A DNA stretch of 64,000 bases from Streptomyces sp. H27-C3 (GTDB taxonomy: Bacteria; Actinomycetota; Actinomycetes; Streptomycetales; Streptomycetaceae), in assembly GCF_030063415.1 (NCBI RefSeq), contig NZ_JASITA010000008.1:62001-126000 (forward strand). Reading direction: 5' to 3'. A program made the position numbers and the translations under genes. Below the pieces are notes generated by a model. That model had not been told where the DNA came from, ran no database searches, and saw only the letters and a list, made by a program, of their open reading frames with translations. Shown here piece after piece: positions 9,465-18,156 of this stretch. Position 1 is the first letter of the stretch, and each line of letters begins with the position of its first letter.

Positions 9465-9950
9465 ATGAAATATCTAGTGCGCGACAAGATCTTCGCCATC
9501 GGTGACGACTACTGGATCGAGGACGAGGACGGGCAGCAGGCCTTTCTCGTCGACGGCAAGGCGCTGCGGCTGCGCGACACCCTGGAGATCAAGGACCCCA
9601 CGGGCCAGGTCCTGATCACCCTGCGCGCGAAAATGCTCAGCCTGCGCGACACGATGACCATCGAGCGGGGCGACGAGCAGTTGGCGACCGTGCGCAAGAA
9701 GCGGCTCTCGCTGCTGCGCAACCACTATCGCGTGGAGCTCGCCGAGGGCACCGAGCTGGATGTCAGCGGCCGGATCCTGGATCGCGAGTTCACCATCGAG
9801 TACGACGGTGAACTGCTGGCCCACATCTCGCGGAAGTGGTTCCGGGTGCGCGAGACGTATGCCGTGAACGTGGTGCGCGAGGAAGCCGACACAGCCTTGC
9901 TGATCGCGGTCGCGGTGTGCGTGATCCGGATGACCGACAAGGACGACTGA
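9465..9950 (+). CDS. LURP-one-related family protein
   Basis: 161-residue protein of the LURP-one/Tubby-like scramblase fold: repeated beta strands of the form RLRDTLEIKD, SLRDTMTIERG and LLRNHYRVELAEGTELDVSGRI, then a C-terminal hydrophobic helix (ADTALLIAVAVCVIRM) that would sit inside the barrel. Such proteins are widespread in Streptomyces and have no assigned function. It is transcribed divergently from the thioredoxin/NHL gene. Confidence 0.8.
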   Translation: MKYLVRDKIFAIGDDYWIEDEDGQQAFLVDGKALRLRDTLEIKDPTGQVLITLRAKMLSLRDTMTIERGDEQLATVRKKRLSLLRNHYRVELAEGTELDVSGRILDREFTIEYDGELLAHISRKWFRVRETYAVNVVREEADTALLIAVAVCVIRMTDKDD

Positions 9951-9980
9951 CGACGACTGCCGACTGCCGACTGCCGACCG

Positions 9981-10757
9981 TCAGGGCAGGCAGCGGTCCT
10001 TCAGCGCCGGGAACTGCTCGCGCGTCGTCGTGACCTTCGCCGGGTCAAGATCGACGGTGAGGACCTCCTCCGCCGTCCCCGCCTCGGCGAGCACCTCGCC
10101 CCACGGGTCGACCACGATGCTGTGCCCCGCCTGCTCGACCCCGGCGTGCGTGCCCGCGGTGCCGCAGGCCAGGACGTACGCCTGGTTCTCGACGGCGCGG
10201 GCGCGGGCCAGCAGGGTCCAGTGCTCGCGGCGCCGGGCGGGCCAGCCGGCCGGCACCACGAAGGCCTGCGCGCCCGCGTCGACCAGGCCGCGGAAGAGCT
10301 CGGGAAAGCGCAGGTCGTAGCAGGTGCCGAGGCCGAAGGTGAGGTCGTCGGTCCGCACGGTGACCAGCTCTTCGCCCGCGGCCATCATCACGGCCTCGCC
10401 CGAGTCGAAGCCGAAGCGGTGGATTTTCCGGTAGGTGCGGGCGAGTTCGCCGTCGGGGGAGAAGACCAGCGAGGTGTTGTAGAGCGGCCCTTCCGGGTCC
10501 CGCTCGACGATCGATCCGGCGTGCAGCCAAACCCCGGCGTCCCGGGCCGCCTTGGACATCACGTCGTACGTCGCACCCTCGACGGGTTCGGCCTCGGCGA
10601 CGAACGATTCATAGGCGAAAGCACCGACGGGCCAGAGCTCCGGCAGGACCACCAGGTCGGCTCCGCGCTGTTCGCGTACGAGGGAAGCGACGCGCCGCCG
10701 ACGGGAATTGACCGATTCGTCCGGGTCTACAGCGATCTGGATGAGGGAGGCGCGCAC
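9981..10757 (-). CDS. Carbon-nitrogen hydrolase (nitrilase superfamily)
   Basis: 258-residue amidase of the nitrilase superfamily. The catalytic triad is visible: Glu in VVLPELWP near residue 40, Lys in RKIHRFGF near 112 and Cys in LGTCYDLRFPELF near 147. The general architecture resembles omega-amidase/NIT2-like and YafV-like enzymes that hydrolyse small amides; the exact substrate cannot be read from sequence. It is monocistronic and divergent from the next gene. Confidence 0.87.
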   Translation of the reverse strand: MRASLIQIAVDPDESVNSRRRRVASLVREQRGADLVVLPELWPVGAFAYESFVAEAEPVEGATYDVMSKAARDAGVWLHAGSIVERDPEGPLYNTSLVFSPDGELARTYRKIHRFGFDSGEAVMMAAGEELVTVRTDDLTFGLGTCYDLRFPELFRGLVDAGAQAFVVPAGWPARRREHWTLLARARAVENQAYVLACGTAGTHAGVEQAGHSIVVDPWGEVLAEAGTAEEVLTVDLDPAKVTTTREQFPALKDRCLP

Positions 10758-10944
10758 AGTACCACCGTCCTGGCATTCGAGCCGTCAACACAGGCCTACG
10801 ATCGTCACACCAAAGCACTGCCGGGGTGCCACGGGGCAGCGTAACTTAGCGTGCGAGCCTCCCACGCAACCCAGTAAGCCGTCCTGTCGGCCAACCGCCG
10901 CCGCCCAGCCCGCTCCACCGCCACTGAACCGCACGAGGGGTCCC

Positions 10945-11769
10945 GTGACCGTCCATCCCAGCCTCCAAACCTACGCCGACGCCTGGACCCACTCCGTAGA
11001 AGCGATATCCGAGCTGGTGACGCCGCTCGTCGAAGGCGAGTGGAACCGCCGCACACCGTGCCCCGGCTGGTCGGTGCGCGACATCGTCTCGCACGTCATC
11101 GGCATGGAGTGCGAGATGCTCGGCGATCCTCGCCCGATCCACACGCTGCCGCGCGATCTCTTCCATGTGGCCTCGGAGTTCGCCAGATACATGGAGATGC
11201 AGGTCGATGTGCGGCGCCACCACACGGCGCCCGAGATGACCTCCGAGCTGGAGTACACGATCATCCGGCGCGCGCGCCAGCTCCGCAACGAGACGCGCTC
11301 CCCCGACACCAAGGTCCGTGCCCCGCTCGGCACCGAGCAGACCCTCGAACTGGCCATGCGGATGCGGGCGTTCGACATCTGGGTGCACGAGCAGGATCTG
11401 CGGGCCACGCTCGGCAGGCCGGGCAACCTCGACTCCCCCGGCGCGTTCGTCACCCGGGACGTGCTGCTTGAGGGCCTGGCGAGAGTCGTCGCGAAGGACG
11501 CGGGCGCCCCCGCGAACTCGGCGGTCGTCGTCGATGTGCACGGCCCGCTCGAATTCATGCGTACGGTCCGCGTGGACGCCCAGGGCCGAGGCACGGTGGA
11601 CGGCGCGCCGTCGCTGGGCCCGCTGGCGACGATCACGCTGGACTGGGAGACGTACGTGCGGCTGGCCTGCGGCCGGGTGCGTTACGACACGGTCGCCGAC
11701 CGGATCAAGGTCGAGGGCGACCACGATCTGGCGGACACGATCCTGCGGGCGTTCGCCGTGACGCCGTAA
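10945..11769 (+). CDS. Maleylpyruvate isomerase/DinB-like mycothiol-dependent family protein
   Basis: 274-residue protein of the actinobacterial mycothiol-dependent isomerase-like family. The N-terminal four-helix DinB-like domain shows RTPCPGWSVRDIVSHVIGME near residue 40, with a His that commonly ligates metal, and a second His in IWVHEQDLR near 150, a typical position for the metal site. The C-terminal 90 residues resemble an MDMPI_C domain. GTG at 10945 is chosen from the family start; the longer upstream frame is Pro-rich and unlike coding DNA. Mycothiol S-transferase activity is plausible but unproven. Confidence 0.82.
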   Translation: MTVHPSLQTYADAWTHSVEAISELVTPLVEGEWNRRTPCPGWSVRDIVSHVIGMECEMLGDPRPIHTLPRDLFHVASEFARYMEMQVDVRRHHTAPEMTSELEYTIIRRARQLRNETRSPDTKVRAPLGTEQTLELAMRMRAFDIWVHEQDLRATLGRPGNLDSPGAFVTRDVLLEGLARVVAKDAGAPANSAVVVDVHGPLEFMRTVRVDAQGRGTVDGAPSLGPLATITLDWETYVRLACGRVRYDTVADRIKVEGDHDLADTILRAFAVTP

Positions 11770-11811
11770 CCCTGTTGACGCTGTAACGCCCCGCCACACA
11801 GGGACGTGCAC

Positions 11812-13110
11812 CTACACAGGGACGTGCACCGCCTCGACGCGACTGGCGACCAGATGGTCCCGCTCGCGGCGGGCCGTCCGCTTGCGCAGCCGCAGGATCT
11901 GCGCGATCCCCAGCGCCTCAAGGACGAAGACCGAGGCGAACGCGATCCGGTAGTTGTCGCCGGTGGCGTCGAGCAGCAGCCCCACCGCGAGCAGCGTTGT
12001 CATGGAGGCGGTGAAGCCGCCCATGTTGACGATCCCGGACGCGGTGCCCTGGCGCTGCGGCGGGTTGGCCGGGCGGGCGAAGTCGAATCCGATCATCGAC
12101 GCGGGACCGCACGCGCCGAGCACCGCGCACAGCGTGATCAGCAGCCACATCGGCGCGTGGTCACCGGGGTACGCGAGGGTGGCCGCCCACAGCAGGGCGG
12201 TCGCCCCGACCGTGCCCAGCGCGAGCGGGGCGCGGGCCTCGTGATGACGGGCGATGACCTGCCCGAAGACCAGCCCGAGAGCCATGTTGGACAGCACCAC
12301 GAGCGTCAGCAGCTCCCCGGCCGTGGCCCGCGAGAGCCCTTGCGCCTCCACCAGGAACGGCATCCCCCACAGCAGCAGGAACACCATCGCCGGGAACTGC
12401 GTGGTGAAGTGCACCCACATCCCGAGCCGCGTCCCCGGCTCGCGCCAGGAGGCCGCGATCTGCTTGCGGACGTACGCACCGCCCGCGTGCTCGGCGGGCG
12501 CGGGCTCGTGCCCCTCGGGGTGGTCCTTGAGGAACAACGTCAGGAGTACGAGCACGAGCACCCCCGCCAGCGAGCTGCCCGCGAAGGTCGCGGTCCAGCC
12601 CACACCGTGCAGCATCCGGGCGAGGACCAGCGTGGAGACGAGGTTGCCCGCCATCCCGCACAGGGCCGCGACCTGCGCGATCAGCGGGCCGCGCCGGGCG
12701 GGGAACCAGCGGGTGCCGAGCCGCAGCACGGCGATGAACGTCATCGCGTCGCCGCAGCCGAGCAGCGCGCGGGCGGCGAGGGCAGTGCCGTAGGAGGGGG
12801 AGAGCGCGAAGCCGAGCTGCCCGACGGTGAACAGCACCACCCCCAGCGTCAGCACCTTCTTCGTGCCCCACCGGTCGACCATCAGCCCGACGGGTATCTG
12901 CATGCCCGCGTAGACCAGGAGCTGGACTATGGAGAACGTCGACAGCGCGGAGGCGTTGACGTCGAACCGGTCGGCGGCGTCGAGTCCCGCCACGCCCAGG
13001 CTCGTACGGAAGATGACCGCGACGAAGTAGACGGCGATGCCGATGCCCCACATCGCGGCGGCGCGCCGGCCGCCCGGCGGGTCGCCCGGCAGCGAGACCG
13101 CCGCACTCAT
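11812..13110 (-). CDS. MFS transporter
   Basis: 432-residue major facilitator with twelve predicted membrane helices. The loop 2-3 signature DRWGTKKVLTLG and a second half beginning near GLSRATAGELL are visible, and the first helix AAAMWGIGIAVYFVAVIF follows a short cytoplasmic tail. ATG at 13110 overlaps the stop of the upstream GntR gene (ATGA), so the two are translationally coupled. The substrate is unknown; coupling suggests that the GntR protein controls this exporter/importer. Confidence 0.88.
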   Translation of the reverse strand: MSAAVSLPGDPPGGRRAAAMWGIGIAVYFVAVIFRTSLGVAGLDAADRFDVNASALSTFSIVQLLVYAGMQIPVGLMVDRWGTKKVLTLGVVLFTVGQLGFALSPSYGTALAARALLGCGDAMTFIAVLRLGTRWFPARRGPLIAQVAALCGMAGNLVSTLVLARMLHGVGWTATFAGSSLAGVLVLVLLTLFLKDHPEGHEPAPAEHAGGAYVRKQIAASWREPGTRLGMWVHFTTQFPAMVFLLLWGMPFLVEAQGLSRATAGELLTLVVLSNMALGLVFGQVIARHHEARAPLALGTVGATALLWAATLAYPGDHAPMWLLITLCAVLGACGPASMIGFDFARPANPPQRQGTASGIVNMGGFTASMTTLLAVGLLLDATGDNYRIAFASVFVLEALGIAQILRLRKRTARRERDHLVASRVEAVHVPV

Positions 13111-13793
13111 CGGTCGTCCCCTCTGACAAGCACGCGGACCCGGCTGACGTGCCGGCGCACGCACTGTGCGGCGCCTTCCTCGTCACCGGCGCGGATGGCG
13201 TCCAGCAGCTCGGCGTGCTCGGTGATGTTCTTGGCGATGCGGTCGGGGTGCGCCTCCATGATGGTGACGCCCATGCGCAACTGCCGGTCGCGGAGCTGGT
13301 CATACAGCCGCATCAGGATCTGATTGCCGGCGTGCCGCACGATCTCGGCGTGGAAGCACCGGTCGGTGACGGCGACCTCGGCCAAGTCGCCCTCCTCCGC
13401 GCGCTGCCGCTGCTCATCAAGGAGCTCTTCCAGCCGTGCGATCAGCGCGGGGGACCCGGGCATGACGCGCCGCACGGCGAATTCCTCGACCAGCAGCCGG
13501 GTCTCCACGACGTCGGCGATCTCCTGCGCCGACACGGCGAGCACGAGGGCGCCCTTCTTGGGATAGAGCTTGATCAGCCCCTCGACCTCAAGCCGCAGCA
13601 GCGCTTCGCGCACCGGGGTCCTGGACACCCCGACGGCTTCGGCGAGGTCCCCCTCGGTGAGGAGGGTGCCGCCCTCGTAGCGGCGGTCGAGCACGGCGCG
13701 CTTGATGTACGCGTAGACACGCTCGGCGGCGGGCGGCTGCTTGGCGGGGGACGGGGCGGCGGGAGGGGGCGAAACAGAGGGCGCGGCAGGCAT
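13107..13793 (-). CDS. GntR/FadR-type regulator
   Basis: 228-residue regulator: a winged helix near residues 20-85 with the GntR signature AVGVSRTPVREALLRLEVEGL and a C-terminal FCD ligand-binding domain with the metal-type His positions in RCFHAEIVRHAGN and NITEHAELLDAI. A Pro/Ala-rich 20-residue tail precedes the DNA-binding domain. ATG at 13793 follows the AT-rich stretch TTGTATCTATGCTG directly, so the mRNA could be leaderless. It is the first gene of a two-gene operon with the MFS transporter. Confidence 0.88.
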   Translation of the reverse strand: MPAAPSVSPPPAAPSPAKQPPAAERVYAYIKRAVLDRRYEGGTLLTEGDLAEAVGVSRTPVREALLRLEVEGLIKLYPKKGALVLAVSAQEIADVVETRLLVEEFAVRRVMPGSPALIARLEELLDEQRQRAEEGDLAEVAVTDRCFHAEIVRHAGNQILMRLYDQLRDRQLRMGVTIMEAHPDRIAKNITEHAELLDAIRAGDEEGAAQCVRRHVSRVRVLVRGDDR

Positions 13794-13980
13794 GCGCACA
13801 GCATAGATACAACACAGGTGCAACAGAAAACCCCGTCCGTATCGCGGAACGGCGCGGGCCGGGAGCGCGTCGGCGTGCCCGATTTTACCTACTTTCCCCG
13901 CGCGGGCCGCCGCCTACCTGATTACCGTGAAGGCAGGACAAAACGCAGGACGAACCCCAAACAGGAAGTGAATCAGAGCC

Positions 13981-14778
13981 ATGGCCGTGCAGACAGAAGG
14001 AACGCCCTGTTGGGCCGACGCCGCGTTCGCCGACATGGAAGCCGCGAAGAGCTTCTACGGCGACGTACTGGGCTGGACCTTCGGCGAGAGTGCGCCGGAG
14101 TTCGGCAACTACACGCAGGCGTACTCGGACGGCAAGGCCGTGGCCGCCGTCGCGCCCCCGATGCCCGGACAGGACGACGCTCCTTCGGGCTGGTGCCTGT
14201 ATCTCGCATCGCCGGACGTCACCGCCACCGCCCAGAAGATCCGTGACAACGGCGGTGAAGTGCTGGTGGACCCGATGCAGGTCGCCGACTTCGGCTCCAT
14301 GGTGATCGCCCGCGACCCCGGGGGCGCGGTCTTCGGCGTCTGGCAGGGAAACACGCACGAGGGCTTCGAGGCGGTCGGCAAGCCGGGCGCGTACGCCTGG
14401 TCCGAGGTCTTCACCCGTGACGTGGAGAAGTCGGACGCGTTCTTCCCCGCCGTCTTCCCGTACACCGTGCGGCGGATGGAGGACGACGCGATCGACTTCA
14501 AACTCTTCGACGTCGGCGACGAGACCGTCCTGGGCCGGATGAAGATGACGGACGACTTCCCGCCGGAGGTCCCGTCGTTCGTCAACGTGTACTTCGCGGT
14601 CGAGGACTGCGACGCGGCGGTGGCGAAGGCGACCACGCGCGGCGGAAAGCTTCAGTTCGGGCCGATGGACAGCCCGTTCGGCCGGTTCGCGGCGGTCACC
14701 GACCCGGCGGGCACGGCCTTCTCGGTGATCGACCTCACTACGACGAAGGGCGAGATGCCGAAGCTGTCCAGCGCGTGA
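13981..14778 (+). CDS. VOC family protein, two glyoxalase-like domains
   Basis: 265-residue protein of two vicinal-oxygen-chelate modules (about 7-120 and 132-255). The first starts CWADAAFADMEAAKSFYGDVLGW and ends in ARDPGGAVFGVWQ, the second ends DPAGTAFSVIDL. The usual metal-ligand His/Glu set is incomplete, as in many Streptomyces 27-kDa antigen-like paralogues, so a catalytic role is uncertain. AAGTGAATC precedes the ATG. It is a single gene. Confidence 0.85.
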   Translation: MAVQTEGTPCWADAAFADMEAAKSFYGDVLGWTFGESAPEFGNYTQAYSDGKAVAAVAPPMPGQDDAPSGWCLYLASPDVTATAQKIRDNGGEVLVDPMQVADFGSMVIARDPGGAVFGVWQGNTHEGFEAVGKPGAYAWSEVFTRDVEKSDAFFPAVFPYTVRRMEDDAIDFKLFDVGDETVLGRMKMTDDFPPEVPSFVNVYFAVEDCDAAVAKATTRGGKLQFGPMDSPFGRFAAVTDPAGTAFSVIDLTTTKGEMPKLSSA

Positions 14779-14844
14779 CCTGAACACGACGTCGGCCTCC
14801 GGGACCAGCGGTGCGGTCCGGGAGGCCGATGCCGTGCCGTGCCG

Positions 14845-15021
14845 CTACTTGGCGACCCCGGCCCGGAAGGCGTCCCACGCGGCGGGGGCGAGGAGGACCA
14901 GGGGGCCGGCGGGACGCTTGGAGTCGCGGACGGCTACGGCGCCGGGCATGTTGAGGGCGACTTCGACGCACTCGCCATTGCCGCTGCTGTAGCTGGACTT
15001 CATGAACTCGAACTGCGGCAT
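14845..15021 (-). CDS. DUF397 protein
   Basis: 58-residue protein with the DUF397 hallmarks FMKSSYSSGNGECVEVA, AVRDSKRPAGP and a terminal AWDAFRAGV. DUF397 proteins are the small partners of XRE/DUF5753 regulators in Streptomyces (BldB, AbaA-orfD and WhiJ-type systems). The ATG lies three bases after the upstream XRE stop codon, so the pair is a tight operon. It is easily missed because of its size. Confidence 0.88.
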   Translation of the reverse strand: MPQFEFMKSSYSSGNGECVEVALNMPGAVAVRDSKRPAGPLVLLAPAAWDAFRAGVAK

Positions 15022-15023
15022 CT

Positions 15024-15902
15024 CTACAGCTCCCTGCGGATACGCTCAATCAAGGCGGCAGAGCCTCGTGGGGCGAGTCCGTTCCTGACGATCCGGTCAA
15101 ACGCCACGCTGTGGTGCGTGGAATCGGCCTCAGTCTCCAGCCATAGCGTAGACGACGTGGTGTCCATGTAGACCACGTCCATTGCGCCAGGTTCAGCGAA
15201 CGAGACGATACTGAACGCACTGGTCATCCCGGGGTGTGAGCCGGCGAGAAACGGCACTACCTGAAGCTTGACGCTCGGCAGTTCCGCCGCCGCCAAAAGG
15301 TGCGTCAACTGATCACGCATAACGTCCCGCCCGCCGACCAGCTGGCGCAGCGCGCCCTCTCCGACAACGGCCCACAGGTCCAGTGGAGTGTCTTCGGTCA
15401 ATCGTGCCTGACGTGCCATCCTCGCCTCGACGAAGCGGTCAACCTCCTCGGGGTCCTCCCACTCGGCGTTGCCGATCGCCAGTGAGCGTGCATAGCCCAC
15501 GGTTTGCAGCAGCCCTGGGACAAACGCCCCTTGCCAGGTTCGTACACCGGTAGCGATGTCCTCAAGCGCGACGTACTCGACCAGGGAACGCAGCTCGGGG
15601 TACTGGTTCCACCAGCCTTTTGCCTTGCGACGTTCGCGGTCAGCCTTGGCCAGATTCAGAAGACGCTCGATGATCTCGCGATCGCTGACGCCGTAGAACT
15701 CGCACAGCGCCCGGATGTCCGGATCCCGCATGGGCACCCAGCCCCGCTCCATTTTCACGATCTTCGAGTTGGTAGCCGTGATGACGTGGGCTGCCTGCTG
15801 CTGAGTTTTCCGGGAGGCGTCGCGCAAGCGCAGCAATTCGCCTCCGAGCTTCCGTCCCAGGACAGTTGAGGTCCGATTGCCGAGCTGAGCCGAATCAGTC
15901 AC
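15024..15902 (-). CDS. XRE/DUF5753 helix-turn-helix regulator
   Basis: 292-residue regulator: an N-terminal XRE helix-turn-helix near residues 18-75 (LLRLRDASRKTQQQAAHVI ... KIVKMERGWV) followed by a DUF5753 domain with the FVPGLLQTVGYARSL segment and PFLAGSHPGM ... FSIVSF. Such WhiJ-like proteins act with a cognate DUF397 protein, here encoded immediately downstream. The neighbouring GHKL ATPase completes a common three-gene Streptomyces grouping. Target genes unknown. Confidence 0.9.
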   Translation of the reverse strand: MTDSAQLGNRTSTVLGRKLGGELLRLRDASRKTQQQAAHVITATNSKIVKMERGWVPMRDPDIRALCEFYGVSDREIIERLLNLAKADRERRKAKGWWNQYPELRSLVEYVALEDIATGVRTWQGAFVPGLLQTVGYARSLAIGNAEWEDPEEVDRFVEARMARQARLTEDTPLDLWAVVGEGALRQLVGGRDVMRDQLTHLLAAAELPSVKLQVVPFLAGSHPGMTSAFSIVSFAEPGAMDVVYMDTTSSTLWLETEADSTHHSVAFDRIVRNGLAPRGSAALIERIRREL

Positions 15903-16129
15903 GGCGCGATTCTCCCTCCTGAGGGCTCACAGCGTCGACCTGCGCCACTCGTTCGAGACAAGTGTCTCCGAGTCACTTGCCCCAGAGAGCTTCTTCTCGC
16001 TACGTTCGGTACACACCCGCTCACCGAGCGGAGCCGTCCGGCGGAAGTGCACCGCTCCGCCCTGCGCGGACCGGCAGGGACACCGCCAACACCGGTACGG
16101 CGTAGGCCCGTACAAGGAGGTACGCGTCC

Positions 16130-16567
16130 ATGACCAGCGCGAGCCCGACCGACGTCGTCAGCTACGTCCCGTACACCCAGAACGTCACCGTCGCCCGGCG
16201 CCGCGTCGCGCACGTCGTCTGCGGGTGGGGGCATCCGGGACTCGCCGGGGACGCCGCGCTCATCGCCGGAGAACTCGCGGCGAACGCGCTGCTGCACGGG
16301 TGCCTGCGGGACCGGCTGTTCCGGGTCGAAGTGAACCTGCTGGAAAAGGCGTTACGTATCGCCGTCACCGACCCGCGCGGCGAACGCCACCCGCAGCCGC
16401 GCCACGCGCTGGACGACGAGCAGTTCGGGCGGGGCCTCACCATCGTCGCGGCCCTCGCATCCCGGTGGGGCGTCGAGCCGCTCACCGTGGGCAAGACTGT
16501 GTGGGCGGAAGTGGATCTCGCGCCGCAGTGCGCCGCCCCGGGCTCCATCGGCCACTCGGCACGCTGA
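16130..16567 (+). CDS. GHKL-type ATP-binding protein
   Basis: 145-residue single-domain histidine-kinase-like ATPase of the anti-sigma-factor/RsbW type. The N box (LIAGELAANALLHG), a G1-type DPRGERHP and a G2-type FGRGLTIVAALASRWG are visible, and there is no phospho-acceptor domain. In Streptomyces these proteins often accompany XRE/DUF397 pairs, as here in divergent orientation to the XRE gene. AAGGAGG is a strong ribosome binding site. Its partner protein cannot be named. Confidence 0.85.
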   Translation: MTSASPTDVVSYVPYTQNVTVARRRVAHVVCGWGHPGLAGDAALIAGELAANALLHGCLRDRLFRVEVNLLEKALRIAVTDPRGERHPQPRHALDDEQFGRGLTIVAALASRWGVEPLTVGKTVWAEVDLAPQCAAPGSIGHSAR

Positions 16568-16732
16568 CCACAGCGCGCGTGTGTCACCGTGCGGACACCT
16601 GGACGGGTCCGTCGGCGTCTTGTACCTGTCCGTTCGAGCACACATACGTGCGGCACCGAACCAAGTCGGCGCCGCACGTGTGTGGTCTTTCTTCGGGCCG
16701 TCGGGGCATCAGGCCGTCAGGGCATCAGGCCG

Positions 16733-18142
16733 TCACGCCCAAGTAATCAACCGCTTCGGCTGTTCCAGAATCGCCGCGACATCCGCGAGGACCCGGGAGC
16801 CCAGCTCGCCGTCGACCAGGCGGTGATCGAAGGACAGGGCGAGGGTCGTCACCTGCCGGGGCTTGACCTTGCCCTTGTGGACCCACGGCTGGAGCTTGAT
16901 CGCACCGACCGCGAGGATCGCGGACTCGCCCGGGTTGAGGATCGGCGTGCCGGTGTCGATGCCGAAGACGCCGACGTTGGTGATGGTCACCGTGCCGCCC
17001 TGCATCGCCGCAGGTGACGTCTTGCCCTCGCGGGCCGTCGTCACCAACTCGCCGAGCGACGCTGCCAGTTCGGGCAGCGTCTTGGCGTGCGCGTCCTTGA
17101 TGTTCGGGACGATCAGGCCGCGTGGGGTGGCGGCGGCGATGCCCAGGTTCACGTAGCTCTTGTGCACGATCTCCTGGTTCGCCTCGTCCCAGGCCGCGTT
17201 GACGTCCGGGTTGCGCTTGATGGCGACCAGCAGGGCCTTGGAGATGAGGAGCAGCGGGTTGACCCGTACCCCGGCCATGTCCTTGTCGGCCTTCAGCTCC
17301 TCGACGAGCTTCATCGTGCGCGTCACGTCGAAGGTGACGAACTCGGTGACGTGCGGCGCGGTGAAGGCGCTGTTCACCATGGCTGTCGCGATGGCCTTGC
17401 GTACGCCCTTGATGGGGGTACGGGTCTCCCGCGCGCCCGCGTCCACCGCCACCGGTGCCGACGTCACCACGGCGGGCTCGGCGACCGGCTGCGCCTGCGG
17501 TGCGGCCACCGCGGCGTGGACGTCCTCGCGGGTGACGACGCCGTCCGGGCCCGTCGGCGTGATCGTCGCGAGGTCGATGCCCAGGTCCTTGGCGAGCTTG
17601 CGGACCGGGGGCTTGGCCAGCGGGCGGGCCCCGGCGGGCGCCGGGGCCGTCGCGGTAACCGCGCCGCTGTGCCCGTTCATCTCGGCCTGGAGCGCGGCGG
17701 CCGCCTGCTGGGCCGGCTGCGCCTGTTCAGGAACAGCCGTGGCGTTGCCCTTGCGCGGGCGGCGCTTGGTGGACGCCTCGGACACGCCGTAGCCGACGAG
17801 GACCGGCGTACGGCCCTTGGGTGCGTCGGCCACCACCGGCTCGGGAGCGGCGGCCGGAGCGGCCGGCAGCGCCGTGCCCGGCGCCACGTCGACGGTGATG
17901 ATCACCTGGCCGACGTCGACCGTCACGCCCTCGCCGAAGCGCAGCTCGTGCACCACCCCGTCGTACGGGATGGGCAGTTCGACGGCCGCCTTCGCGGTCT
18001 CGACCTCGCACACGACCTGGCCGTCGGTGACGGTGTCGCCCGGCTGGACGTACCACTTGAGGATCTCCGCCTCGGTGAGCCCCTCGCCCACGTCGGGCAT
18101 CTTGAACTCACGGAAACGCTGGGAAGTCTGGGTCTCAGTCAT
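16733..18142 (-). CDS. bkdC: Branched-chain 2-oxoacid dehydrogenase E2, dihydrolipoyl acyltransferase
   Basis: E2 core enzyme that transfers the branched acyl group from E1 to CoA, supplying isobutyryl-, isovaleryl- and 2-methylbutyryl-CoA for branched fatty acids and polyketides. Of 469 residues, 1-80 form the lipoyl domain (lipoyl Lys in EVETAKAAVELP), an Ala/Pro-rich linker follows, then a peripheral subunit-binding domain (PPVRKLAKDLGIDLATI near 205) and the catalytic core ending with LSFDHRLVDGELGS. GAGGAG lies upstream of both ATG 18142 and an in-frame GTG 18148. Last gene of the bkd operon. Confidence 0.93.
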   Translation of the reverse strand: MTETQTSQRFREFKMPDVGEGLTEAEILKWYVQPGDTVTDGQVVCEVETAKAAVELPIPYDGVVHELRFGEGVTVDVGQVIITVDVAPGTALPAAPAAAPEPVVADAPKGRTPVLVGYGVSEASTKRRPRKGNATAVPEQAQPAQQAAAALQAEMNGHSGAVTATAPAPAGARPLAKPPVRKLAKDLGIDLATITPTGPDGVVTREDVHAAVAAPQAQPVAEPAVVTSAPVAVDAGARETRTPIKGVRKAIATAMVNSAFTAPHVTEFVTFDVTRTMKLVEELKADKDMAGVRVNPLLLISKALLVAIKRNPDVNAAWDEANQEIVHKSYVNLGIAAATPRGLIVPNIKDAHAKTLPELAASLGELVTTAREGKTSPAAMQGGTVTITNVGVFGIDTGTPILNPGESAILAVGAIKLQPWVHKGKVKPRQVTTLALSFDHRLVDGELGSRVLADVAAILEQPKRLITWA

Positions 18143-18156
18143 CGTCACGGCTCTCC

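Noticed and set aside
7264..9468. Long plus-strand frame opposite the thioredoxin/NHL gene
   Set aside because: It is the antisense of a clear gene and shows only the open frames expected in very GC-rich DNA. The same applies to long antisense frames at 4316-5770, 13149-14246, 17087-18253 and 44141-45382.
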